Translations under genes and position numbers: made by a program | The notes under the pieces: model-generated | Databases searched by the model: none | Seen by the model: the letters and a program-made list of their open reading frames with translations, nothing else | What the model was told of the DNA's origin: nothing | Assembly: GCF_964204645.1 (NCBI RefSeq) | Contig: NC_134025.1 | Location: forward strand, 20,862,001-20,926,000 | DNA length: 64,000 bases | Reading direction: 5' to 3' | Origin: Tubulanus polymorphus | Lineage: Eukaryota > Nemertea > Palaeonemertea > Tubulaniformes > Tubulanidae | Shown here: piece by piece, positions 39,425-51,100 of the stretch | Position numbering within the stretch: the first letter of the stretch is position 1 | Layout of the letters: each line of letters starts with the position of its first letter

Positions 39425-39592
39425 CAACCCACTGAGCGCCACGCAGGGCACTGGATGTTTCTTTTTCCCAATTGGGGATAGACCTTCGACCAAGAAAGAA
39501 CCTTCGACCAAGAAACCCTGAACCCATGAACCTTGGACTGATGTGACCAGTGACCGGCGGCTTAAACCACTCTACCACTGCGCCTCTTACGT
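39425..39592 (-). repeat. tRNA-derived SINE-like element
   Basis: On the minus strand GGCGCAGTGGTAGAGTGG resembles a tRNA head with an A box, and CATGGGTTCAGGG lies about 60 bp on as a B-box-like sequence. An internal duplication of CCTTCGACCAAGAAA is visible at 39482-39516. No intact cloverleaf. Confidence 0.5.
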
Positions 39593-39599
39593 TGAACGT

Positions 39600-41039
39600 T
39601 GCGTGGATGCTTCTACAATGTAGTATAATATTGGTGATGCGGCTTAGATAGACCGATCCAGTCTCTCCGCGTGCAGCCCCATTATTCCGTTACAATCTTT
39701 CTTCACTATATCATTCCTTTGTAGAATGTCCGATAATGTAACTTCGTAATGAAAATAAATTTCAGTTTCAAATTCGATTTCTTTGTAGACGAAGAATCTT
39801 TCCATCTATCTCTCTATAGACTCGAAACATCTTTTCCGATATTCATCCATTGAGACCTCCGAGATCCCGTGGTTGTGATTTCTGAATAATATGAAAATCG
39901 AATTACTGATGTTCGGTTGAAATACATCCATTACATCTTTCTGCTTGGGATCATCACAGAACGCTTTTGCCAATAACTAGCATGGCAGGTCAGGTACGTC
40001 TTGCCGGGGAAGTTATGCTTAAAATGAAGACGCTTTCTTTTTTCTATTTCCATCCAATTATTATTTACTCCATGTTGCTTCAATCATTCTTTGATGATAC
40101 AAAGTCGTCTGAACCACTCCGCCGAAGTTGATGACATAAGATAAACCGCGGGCGATTTTATTAATAACTTTTAGAGTCTTTTTTTCGTGTTTGACAACCG
40201 TTCGGGATCAGCTACCGGATAAAACCGCGCTCCTGGATTGATTGATCTGTACACGTTGTGTTTCACTTGGCTTTTATCAAGATGAACTTCCAAATAAAAA
40301 GATTCAGAAGTTTTTTGACTTGGTGTATAGTGCAATTCGTGCTAATCACTGCCAACAATACAAAGTAAGAGGGTTTTTTGGAGGAACTTGGAGTAATATT
40401 TCGATGTTTCGGTAACAAAAGTTGACTATAATACCGCTACGAGGACTTTCCTTGATTCTATATCATGTCGAATGTATACGTAATGCAACGCATATAGGAA
40501 ACAGGCTTTTAACTTCGACCCACAGAGATTTGATTAAGCGTAAGAATATGAAAATGATCTTAAATGTCAAATGATCTCCCTTTGTCCATTCAATACATAT
40601 TTGTAAAACAATAGTAAACAAGTCGACTAAAATCCTCAAGGAATTGAATTTGGGTCGAATAAGCGATCAAGTTTTTACAGTTTTTAAGTTTCTCCGCGGA
40701 TATGCTTTTACATCATCTGAATAAACCGCGATTTACTTACGTACCACAAAAGTAGCGTTGCTACAAAAACCCATGCTTGCTTTCTATCTAGTCAACACGC
40801 GGGAAAATCAACTTAGAGGACTTTTACATCAACATCTACCCGAGAAAAAACTACAATTAACCATCGGACTATCTACACGTCAAGCCAAGAAAATTCACCC
40901 CAATCAGTCGCTTGCCGGTTCAGACTGAATGGAAGATTGTTTGAATGAACTGGAACCGAATTTCCCAATAATGTACTCCGATTTAAACAAAAAACTTTTG
41001 TTAACTCGACCGCCGATCACACAACTATATCTGTACTTC
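39600..41039. other. intergenic, no gene seen
   Basis: No supported ORF, RNA gene or repeat was recognised. Confidence 0.5.
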
Positions 41040-41165
41040 GATTTCCGATTTCAAAATCAAATCCCCTGTTTGGCTCCCGGCAGGTGTGGTGGGTCTGTAA
41101 GGGACACTCAATCAAAAAAGTCAAACGAGATTTACCAACCAAATAAATAACAGGGACAAAAAAAC
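41040..41165 (+). repeat. dispersed repeat, copy 2
   Basis: Direct copy of 3676-3803, with the same internal words and terminal AAATAAATAACAGGG. Confidence 0.65.
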
Positions 41166-41760
41166 CCATTCTCGCCATTGTAATCTTTGAGGGTTAATTT
41201 CTTAGAGAATAGAACTGGTGCATCGGGGAGACAGACAATATGAGTGCGGCGGCAGACACCCGATCGAAGCTGTAACGGATACGGAGGTCAGGGCGCCTTC
41301 CCTAGAAGACCTGCAAGAATAGTGACAAGGCGACGATTTTCTAAGGGTTTGGCCTCAAGGGTATGAAAACGCCATATTTTTATTTCTCAAAGAATGCTTT
41401 AGCGTGAAATTCTCGGGATCACCATATGGCTACGTGCTCCAAAATCAAATGACTTTTAGCGTACGCAATGAAATTGTTACAAAAAGGCGTGATGTCGCTT
41501 TTAAGAATCAAAACGTCATCGAGTCACACTCTCTGGTGATGAGCGACTAAGAAAGAAAAGTTTACCGTTAATGTCAAGTGAACTATACTTGATGTTTACG
41601 GTACCAGATAGTTATGACCACATAAACCTTTGATTGAAATTTAGCTGAGTTGTTCCTTGTTTTTCGACTAGAGAAAATGATTGCGTAGTTAAACGCTATT
41701 TGATGTATTGAAATTATGTATACTGTCATATACTGCTTGATATGTGTCTCCTGTTTATTC

Positions 41761-41833
41761 GTGTGTGTGTGTGTGCGTGTGGGTGCGTGCGTGCATGCGT
41801 GCATGCGTGTGTGTATGTTCGCGTGTGCGTGCA
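41761..41833 (+). repeat. GT/GTGC microsatellite
   Basis: An interrupted (GT)n tract moving into GTGCGTGC and GCATGC repeats. The minus-strand ORF rich in His/Thr here is an artefact of the repeat. Confidence 0.9.
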
Positions 41834-42812
41834 TTTTTCGAGTTAGGGGGCCCGGATTCGTATAAGTCACTTTTTGACTTCTCTGGGTCTCCTGCATTTT
41901 CATAATTGCGCTACATTTAAAAAAAAAATCACACGAAACCCTGTAAATTTTTCTATTTTATAATGTAATTTTGAAATGCAAAATAAATTCAATATTCAAT
42001 ATAAAATGTGTGTACATTCCATTATATTAGGTGGCTATAAGACCAAAAGATACCCGTAGAATCATGGATGAATATATGATATATTTCAAAAAAGAAAATT
42101 GGGAGCCGACGAATAATTAGGATCTGTATGCTAACAAAAAATGACAGATTAATTTCATGACCACGAAACGGCCGATAAATGGACTGTACTCTGATTTATC
42201 AATCCAATTGATTTGTCATATTTGATAATCGCTAAAATCGATCGATCAGTGTCATGAAAGCCAGCTAGATTCATTTTCTTATTTCGTCGTTTTTCTAACC
42301 TTTGTCACCGAAACGCGTCTTCATGTCGCCGATCAGTCTGACGGGCACAGGCAGTGTCCGAATTTTTCATCGAACAGTATAGGGTTTCTGATGCCTAGTA
42401 GCTACACTAAAAGGGAAATTGCCCATCGGATGGTGGACTATTGTATACCCGACAAGAGATAAGATAAGCTGACTTCGGACCGCACGCTAGCGTCATCTAC
42501 CTTGCAGGCAACGGGGCGCTCATTGGTTACCCACCAGCCAATCAGATCCCCTTTCTCTGTGTCTCTTTCTCTTCCAATAGAACGCAAATACTTCCAAGAC
42601 ATCTAAAACTTCTTATCATCACAGCCTTATCTTTATCCTTTCAAATATCAACTTATTGTTTTCTTAAACACTGTACAAATAACTTTCATACACGTATATG
42701 TACATACGATAATGCATTTTATGTAAAACTCGACAATTGATAAGTAATACCAGAGAGTTGGTAATATTGAGCAATATTGGGCATTGAGCATTGACATATT
42801 TCGATGTTAGGG

Positions 42813-44147
42813 TCATGCAATAGCCGATACTGGCTTTGGCTCATCGACTATTTCGTCAAGATGCAATGGCTTTAAGCTGGGCGTCGACGAGATGTGAAAT
42901 TCGTGGGCCTTTTCCAGCGCTTCTTTGTACTGTGTCGTAAGTTCGAGTTTTAACGTGATAACTTTCGCGTCAACCATTTTGTCGAGCGCCGATGGTCGTC
43001 TGATTTGTTCGAATTGTTCGGGAATACACGAGGACCGACGTCTACACACGTTTGTAGCCAGCACTCTCGCTTGATTGACCGTATGTACGAAGTCGTTCTT
43101 ATGCGGGTCGTTGGACGGTAGAGTGCGGCGTATTCGACTCGTCCGTCGTTCTTCCAGTGGTACTTTCGGCGGCATATCGTCCGAAAACGTATCCTCATCG
43201 TCATCATCGGGACCTTCAAAGATTTCCTTTTCCTCTTTGAGCAACGAATCCCATTCGCCGGTTTCAACTACCGATTTTCTTTTGTTGCCCATCGATAAGC
43301 CGTTGAGAGATACCGTCTCGTTGGCGCTGTTGTCTTCGCCGACGGAAAGACGAGGTGATACATTCGTTTTACTCTTGCGACGAGTCAAGATTTTAGCGCT
43401 GCTTCGCCGTCTGGTGTCAATTTTACCGCGACAACGTTCTGCATCTTCCGTACAACTTTCGGATTTAATACCAGAATCATTGACATGCTGATTTTCATGA
43501 GTTATTTCACCTTTGCATGGATCTTCGTCGTTGGTAAATCGTACAACTGAAATTCTTCTCGTTAATTTATCATCGCTTTTAGCTACAGTATTCGGAATAA
43601 GATTGTTCACGCTATTTTTTCTTATTTTGATAATTTCGCCCGGAACCTCGACGACTATGGCTCCATTTTCGTTATCTGGCGTGTGCTCTTCAGACGCTTT
43701 GGTGCGTACCTTCTTAAGTACATCTTCCCAATTGGGAAACTTTTCGTTTCGGGTAATCGGGCATGATTGGGGACGTGTCGGGACGTCTGGCTGAACTCGA
43801 TGCGAAACGATGTGGCGATTGCCGGCCGACGTTGCCCGTCGAAACTTTCCGAATCGTCTGCTGATCACCCGATCGCCGTAAAGAAAACACGATCCTATCG
43901 TCTGTCGTTGATAGTCGGTTTCCCGGTCGGGAGGTAAACCTTCTGGGCTGTACCCGCTCGACGATCTGATAAACGCCATACTACGGTTCAGAGTGTATAT
44001 GTTTTGATTCGTGAGGCGTATGTTGTGCGACTTTTCTTTTTCGAAAAGAATTATTTGCTTGCGCAGTCGGTTCTCTTCGAAATTGTTCACGCGACATGCC
44101 TTTTGAATGCGGAGCGATTTACCAGGAGTGACGTCAAATTTATTCAT
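42813..44147 (-). CDS. uncharacterised intronless 444-aa protein
   Basis: An uninterrupted ORF from the ATG at 44147. An in-frame TGA lies about 20 codons upstream, so this is the first usable ATG; a TTG seven codons earlier was not chosen. The product is highly charged and looks intracellular. It has no signal peptide or TM segment, several basic Ser patches of the RRRSS and RRKS type, an acidic run EGPDDDDEDTFSDD around residues 310-325, and a charged C-terminal stretch (KMVDAKVITLKLELTTQYKEALEKAHEF) cut here by position: it begins near residue 398 and could form a short helix or coiled coil. Basic Ser sites suggest possible kinase targets. I do not recognise the family. Length and balanced codon use against the AT-rich surroundings argue for a real gene. 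An upstream 5'UTR exon is possible. Confidence 0.75.
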   Translation of the reverse strand: MNKFDVTPGKSLRIQKACRVNNFEENRLRKQIILFEKEKSHNIRLTNQNIYTLNRSMAFIRSSSGYSPEGLPPDRETDYQRQTIGSCFLYGDRVISRRFGKFRRATSAGNRHIVSHRVQPDVPTRPQSCPITRNEKFPNWEDVLKKVRTKASEEHTPDNENGAIVVEVPGEIIKIRKNSVNNLIPNTVAKSDDKLTRRISVVRFTNDEDPCKGEITHENQHVNDSGIKSESCTEDAERCRGKIDTRRRSSAKILTRRKSKTNVSPRLSVGEDNSANETVSLNGLSMGNKRKSVVETGEWDSLLKEEKEIFEGPDDDDEDTFSDDMPPKVPLEERRTSRIRRTLPSNDPHKNDFVHTVNQARVLATNVCRRRSSCIPEQFEQIRRPSALDKMVDAKVITLKLELTTQYKEALEKAHEFHISSTPSLKPLHLDEIVDEPKPVSAIA

Positions 44148-44350
44148 GGTGTGAGATTTTTTACGCAAACAAAAACGAGGTCTGCCAAGTTCCCATACCT
44201 TTCACAGATATCAACGTTAAGCGTTAATCCTACTATTTGTTCCTCGGTTACAACTTGAGATATCTCTTATACGTAGGTATAGTGTTCCATATACGAGATC
44301 GGCATTTGTGAAACCTACGAAAAGAGGACGCAATATCTTATAATTTAATT

Positions 44351-44688
44351 AAAGAGTTTCCCACAATAAAAACGAAAAATAAAGTCCGAAAAAGTTTCCT
44401 TGAGCTGGTAGTTTATTAAACGTTTCAACCTTATCCTGATAGTCATCTTCAGGAATACTGTATTCCTGGACTAATCAGGATATAGTCGAAACGTTGAATA
44501 AACTACCGATACTGTTTTTCTGAAGATGACTTTTGGGATCAGTATTCTAGAAGTATTCTGAAGTATTAGAATCAATATTGACATGACATGATAATGATAT
44601 TGATATTAGAATTACAGTTGAGGCATCAAATAAACAACTAGCTCAAGGAAACATTTTCGGAGAGTTTTTTCGTGTCTCATTAAATTAC
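44351..44688. mobile_element. inverted-repeat MITE of the CCTGAAGATGACT family
   Basis: The ends share AAAGTCCGAAAAAGTTTCCT and AGCTCAAGGAAACATTTTCG in inverted orientation. Inside, two facing copies of the motif (reverse complement near 44405-44455, forward near 44465-44510) form a second inverted repeat around GTCGAAACGTTGAATAAACT. It lies just upstream of the 444-aa gene's start. Confidence 0.7.
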
Positions 44689-44699
44689 TTATTTAACTG

Positions 44700-47600
44700 T
44701 CTTATTATTAGTTTTCACTGTAGAGAAAGCCAACCGTCCAAACGTGTTATTATCCATTGCCCAACTCACTGCCCAATCCTCATCACCTTCAAACCTCTCG
44801 ATGTAACTGTATCAAACCGTACATGTGGAGTTTAATTCTATGGATTCTATCGGAACGGCAATAGGGAACGGAAGCATCATGCCCGTCACAGATATTGAAA
44901 ATGTACCCTAAAATTCATTCCTTCTCTTTTTCTCGTAAAATACGGAGCAAATAAACTTTGAAAATTAGAAACTTGGGCCATTTTGAAGATTGAAGGCTGA
45001 CTAGGCTACTACATCATCGCATATGATTCCTCCGTTCTACTGTTGTTGTTTCGGAATCCAGACCAAACTTCACTTATATTAAGTTAAGATCGTTTAATTT
45101 ATAATGAGCAGGTATTTTAAGAATATGCTCCACAGGCCTTAGATGTATTCGTATTCAAATCATTGAGATGAATAAATATTGTAATTGGTCACTTACGCTG
45201 AATTAACAAGCAATTTTTCGAATCTGCTCAATACAATAACTGCACTTCTCTGGACTGCACCTTTTCGATTTCTTTATTCATTCTTTCCAATTATACATTC
45301 GAAATACCTTATCTCGAGCCAATCATCATCGATGGATTTTAATCAAACGCTCCGCACTTTTCATCGTATAAGTCAAGAAGATAAAACAAAATTATCAGTA
45401 ATCATCAGTAGACATCTTGGCGCTTAGTAAACGGTCATAAAAGTGAGTCCGCGACCGTCCGCAGTCATAGAAACAGCCCGAATAGGATTCGATCGAAGTT
45501 CAATTTGTTAGTAAACAGTATCGAGATGATCAGACTGTGATCTACGAAAACATGATATTCAAGTGATTTACGTTGTAGAATATCCGAGATATAAACATGT
45601 CAACCGCCGAGGTCGGTACGATGTTACCCGAGGAAGATTCGAGAAGGTTATCTCGACCCTTCATCTCGAACCGTTCTGATTTTCGCTTTCAGTCGGCACA
45701 TATGGTTTTCCAGTGACAGAACTCCATTGTTCAATAATTCTAATAACGTTCATGTATCACTAACATTGAGTGAAATTCCTTTCGTGCGGTCTACAAAGTA
45801 AACTGTTGCACTTGAACGAGAAACAACATTTCTGTGTACATAGACCTCGTGTCTTGTTCGCTGCAAACGCGCGTAACCGCTTTCTCTTTAAAACGCTGGA
45901 CAACCCTCCGTCTGTTTGTCGTTTCGTGTATTACCAAGTCGTGAGAACGTTTGGCTATAGTGTTATATAGAAATATCGCAGCGGTGTCTGTGATCCCCAG
46001 GTCAATGATTTATAAACCGAAGTGATTGATATCGAATATTCATATCGTACGAACGTACGATATCTGACTGTTGTTTGCCTGATTAATGCTGTAAACGTTT
46101 GTATCGATTGTTGTGCGTTGCAGGTTCAATATATACATATATATACAAATGGAAAGTTGCATTTCATTGTCCATGAATTATATATGCACAGAAAGATTTG
46201 ATTGTGTCCAATTGAATCTCGTACTAATGAGCGTTAACTAATTAGTAATCATATACGCCTATTTTAGTGATCAATTAACTGTCGGTTCGCTTACACGCGG
46301 TTCGAAACATCGTGATCATTATTTTTTTGCTTTTTGGATTAAAAAATTCTGATTTCTACTATGTATGAAAAACCGCGCAGATTCGTAACAAATAAGTGCT
46401 ACATATTTGCTTAATGAACTATAGATTAGAATTTGAAAAAATATGAAAGTGAGAACGAAGTGAGGTTTTAAACTCGGGAGGTCAGACACTCCTTGTCCTT
46501 TTGATATCATGATCACTTTTACCTCATTTTTTTCGGAATAGACGAAATTACCTTCTGTTTTCGGTAATGTCTTCGATTAAAAGCTGATCTGGCGAGGATG
46601 TAGGCAAAGGTCATGATTTTCTGAAGAAAAGAGACCGTTTTGTAATTTGTGAGACTTAACACGATAGTTAGAAAATCACACCATCTGAAAAATAATATCG
46701 AACAAACTTATAGAGTTGACCCATTATAGCTTTGGTTGATTACTTCTTCATCTCAAAAAGCAGATGCCGATGCAACTTATTTTTCGCGACAGTAACATTG
46801 ATGACATCATTGAGTAATGTTTGTTTTAAAGATCCTTTTTGGTGAATTTTTGTATTGATTGTATGATTATGGTATTTTGTTTTGTCTGGTTTCGCTGTTC
46901 TTGGTTTATTTGCAACTTGTAATATGTACGCTTTTCTTTCCAATTTATTTGTATCTCATATCATATCCTTATATTCGTTGTGTGTATCGTTCTACTCTTT
47001 TGTATGGACTGATACGATTGATAGATAAATTGTAATAAGTAGAATAGATATTGGAAAAAGGAGAGCGCAATTTTCACTGAAAACAACGTGTTTCTTTCAT
47101 CGCGAAACGATCTGCGCGTGGGTCTGAAATTTTGATAACTTAAACGCATCTAGGGGCATTCTGCGAATACCTTCATAAATGTATCTCACAAAAAATGTTT
47201 GGATCCTCAAATGATATAAGTACAGCGCACTCTGAATGTAAGTCCAAACTTTTTCAGCGAACTAAATCCTGGACAAAATTCCACACGAATGTTTAACCCG
47301 AATTCTGTGTCTACCTGAAAAGGCGGTCATTTCCAGATTTTCAACAAAAGCGGTTTGAAGCTTTTAACTGCTTTTGTTGAAAATGTGGGCGCTTTCGTCT
47401 CGGAAACCAAATCGCCATCTGACGTTCTATTTGAGATAAAGCCGTCGTATACGCCCAGTCGTTCGATGTGTTGCGACGAAACGGCGTACTGCTGAATCCT
47501 ACCGCGGTTTATTTCTAAAGTACGAAGACATTTTCATAAAAGCGTATTCTTAGCTTTCGTATATTAATTGTTGCTAAACAAAATAAATCTAGGAGTATAC

Positions 47601-47850
47601 ATGAGTGCCAAATTATAATCAGCAGTTTGCCACGTGGGATTTCTACTATAACGTTGGAATCGCCCGTGAACATTCGAAATGTTACTGGCCATAACCATAA
47701 ACCACGAACTCACCGATACTGCCCGCCAATCTGAATTTAATTTGGCGGTGCACCTCGGTTTAGCGTTGCTTTCCGAAATCGTAATACCTTATGTGTAATT
47801 TGAAGTGAATTATCAGTATAAAAATCCACCGTGACAGTTCGAGAAAACAC
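44700..47850. other. intergenic, no gene seen
   Basis: AT-rich. The only structure noted is the hairpin at 47337-47384. None of the short ORFs is supported. Confidence 0.5.
47337..47384. repeat. 19-bp stem hairpin
   Basis: ATTTTCAACAAAAGCGGTT and AACTGCTTTTGTTGAAAAT pair over 19 positions with one wobble or mismatch and a 10-nt loop. Flanking GAAAAGGCG and CGCTTTC can extend the stem. It could be a small foldback repeat or a structured RNA. Confidence 0.7.
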
Positions 47851-48011
47851 TGTGATTTAATTGACAGTTTTAAGTATATCGGATGAACAGCGTTGCTCTC
47901 TCTCCCGTTCTACCGTTTCTTCTTTAGAACGCGCGCCGGTCATCAGCCTTTTTTGGTCGCAAATAAAGCTTGCATAAAATGAAATAAAAGTATATTCATC
48001 CAGGTCAGTTG

Positions 48012-48198
48012 TCACCGTCCCCACAGCTTCATTACGCATTTGCAGTTCTGTCCCCACAAATTACACTTGCAGGCTAGTTTGGCTTCCGGGCAGCATTTCT
48101 TCTCGCTATAGCCGGTCCACGGATCGCACCATTGGTTCCAGCGTTTACAACCTCTGGGCCAGTTGTGGTAGGCGTAGTCGGCTTGAGAACGCGAGCGC
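48012..48198 (-). CDS. alternative terminal exon 2: amidated eight-Cys peptide
   Basis: The acceptor is TTTCCAATATAG|G. The first base completes AGG (Arg), again giving Lys-Arg, followed by more Arg. Sixty-one codons then TGA. Cys fall at exon codons 17, 24, 35, 36, 43, 45, 52 and 54; N-L-W-G-Q-N lies between the final Cys pairs, very close to the agatoxin-like signature; the end is L-W-G-R, predicting an amidated Trp. It has a longer basic N-terminal spacer than exon 1. A variant ATTAAA at 47856-47861 could serve as its poly(A) signal. Confidence 0.85.
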
Positions 48199-51100
48199 CT
48201 ATATTGGAAACAAAATGTTCGAATTTACAACAACCCGCGGGTCTGATTCGGGCCAGATGAAACAGAAATGATATAATCGTGAGAAATTTCAGCGATGCAC
48301 CAAATTTCTATCTAACACGAAAGTAGCTCGTATATGAAACGAATATTCATTCTTTAAGCCACGATTAAACCATATCTTTCGTGTAAACTTTGCAGTACAG
48401 TTGAAAATTTTCCCAATTTCATTTTTTTCATCTGGCCCCAATCAGCTACTCTAAATCATAGCAACGATATAATAATGTTTCAATCATATACATATCAGTT
48501 TTTCAGTTAGGATTCTGAACGTTGTATCTCAAGCACGGATTAGGCGGAAGGTTAGAATTTGAAAATTTGCATCGTCGAGAATTAAAAAGCCTCTTTTCAA
48601 ATCACTGATTATTTAGAAATTCAGAGGGCGTTTTCATTGAATTCGTTAACTCAGTTGAAAATTGTAAAATCGATTATTTCAGGAATGCATAAAATGTCGT
48701 GCGATGTTGTGATCAGAATTGCTCATTTTTGCTTTGTAACGTATAGAACAGTCAGTTACTATCCCTGAAATGATAATTTCGATTTAAAAGCGTCTGCTCG
48801 GGAAAAACAGCAAGTTAGAAATACTATGATATATGAAGACAGAATCCTTAGTTAGCGTGGAAAGTAACACATGCGAGGAGGTTATTAGGATAAATACATG
48901 GATTTTATTTATGAAAACCCATTTGACAGACAGAAAATACGAGATAATGTATCATAATGAATCGGAAACAATTCGTTTAGCCGATTAGGAACAAACGATA
49001 TAGGCACAGGGTCAGCCTTCACCACCTCATAGAAATACCCGTCGCCTCTGAGTCGCTAGTACGATTCGTTTATTTTCCGAAGAGCGATCTTGCACATCTG
49101 CAGTTCCATAGGCTGCACTTGCAGTAGTAGCTTTTGCAGCAGAAGAAACGCTCATTTTTCTTACGGTTGTCGCACGTTTGACCCCAAAGCCGGCATTGTC
49201 GGCCGCCGCGTCGGTCGTATCTTGCAAAAGAAAGAGAAATAGAAACAAAGTTTTGTTTCAGTGTCGTTCTAAAAGTGAATAAAACGCGCATACCGCCGCT
49301 GCGCGCGGCCGCCGCAAAGCTGAACCTGCGCCAGTAAGTCTGTGAGACCGTGGACCCTAAAACGTCGTTGGCCTTTCGTTTTAGAGTCCATAGTGAGACT
49401 AAAGAAAACATACCATGCTTAACATGAATATATGAGACGGTTTCACATAGTGTATGTAAGGTGACGGATAAGGGTCTAGAAATAGAACATCAGTGAAAAG
49501 ATTACGATATTTTGGTCAATTTCGGTTCTCAGGTGCACTAAAAGACAAACTGGATTCTTGGAAAAACAAGCTTTCACCAGAAACTTTAATTGATTCTGTT
49601 CGTTGTTCTTTCATTGCATGGCTGTTTTCACGAAAATGAACGAACCCCGAATGTATCAACAAAACTTTAAAAGTGGAGTTCTTAGTAATTGTATCAATGT
49701 TAGGCTACGTAGTAAAATTCCAATTATAATCATCGCTAAGACTGGATATTTTCCATGTCGTCACTGCACTGATTAACAGCGTGTCTTCGCGGACAATACG
49801 TAACGGCAAATATGTCTGTGCATATTTACCGACATCGTTGACAATTGTGGAGTCATTGATACTCGGAATATGGATGAATTTCATTCATTTCCGCGAATAG
49901 ATTCGAGTAGCCGACGCAACGTCGGGTGAATCGAACAATCAATGCTTGCCTTGGTTCACTTAATGGCGTCATTAATCACTGATGAAAGCTCGTATATATA
50001 GCGAGACAGACAAGATGCCCGAAATGTAATAGTTCTATCAGTGCGCAGACGAGGGGAAAGTTGAATTTACACGAACATCTTCTCAAATTTTCTCATTTCG
50101 GCCGATTCGAACGCGTGGTGGCCGCGTGTATAAGCAAATCGTGTGTATAGATTACGTAGGCCGACACATAAGGCTAGAAATTCAGAGACGGAAAATAACA
50201 TAATTGACGGGGAGTTTTTGTACGGATTACGAAAAGCTATTGGCTATTGAGGATGTATTCAGAGGTTTCGCTTGCTCATCAATACCGACTTTAAAGTCTT
50301 CCTTGTTTGCGCGCATAGGTAAGATTGCATTTCTGAGCGAGTGCGTCTTTATTTAAAAAAATACTTCTTGTTATGCCAGAAGAAACCTTATCAACGGCCG
50401 TTTTTGCACGCATTCTATTCCGAACCGATCCTCGCCGGTAATGATGATAGCTCGTCAAAAAACAGGCGGGCGCGTCATAACACAACAGGTGCCGCGTTTT
50501 GTCGACAACGGGAAACTTGCTAAAGAGGGGAAAAACGTTTTCGAAATCTCGCGACCCTGTTATTCCCGAATCTAAGCATCTGATTCAATACTGGAAATAA
50601 CAACGTCGATTATCTCAATGGAGAGTAAGAACCGTTTAGTGTTCTGGGTAAACACTTAGGCGTTAAACACTTAGATTAGGTGATAAACTATTCCACGTGT
50701 CGGCACTTAACGGACACTGCTCGAAACGAAAGAAAACTCGCTTGTTTCGTGACGCATTGCCCCAAAACAAGAAACACTGTTTCGATTGCTATGAGCAATA
50801 TCTGAAAAGCTAAACACCGGCACATAATATTGGCCAATCAGTAACAACCAGCAGATCACGTGATCCTCACTAATTTGATCACATGTGGTACTAATTTTCT
50901 TCGTCGTTGTTGGCACTGCGGATAAGTTTCAGTATGTTTCCTGTTTTGCCGTGCGCGATAATGAGTTAGAAAATCATAGAAACGCGCATAAAAAGAAAAT
51001 ATCTTTGTTCTGCTCTAGGCTCCAAGCCTAGTGCACACCGCAAAAGACCTTCAAACAGATAGCAGAAACAGGAAAGAAACGATTTTGATACGTTTCGAAA

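Noticed and set aside
41583..41903. 106-codon His/Thr-rich ORF
   Set aside because: It is a translation of the GT microsatellite.
44148..44168. Seven-codon N-terminal extension of the 444-aa protein
   Set aside because: It would need a TTG start. The first ATG at 44147, with an in-frame stop upstream, is the better choice.
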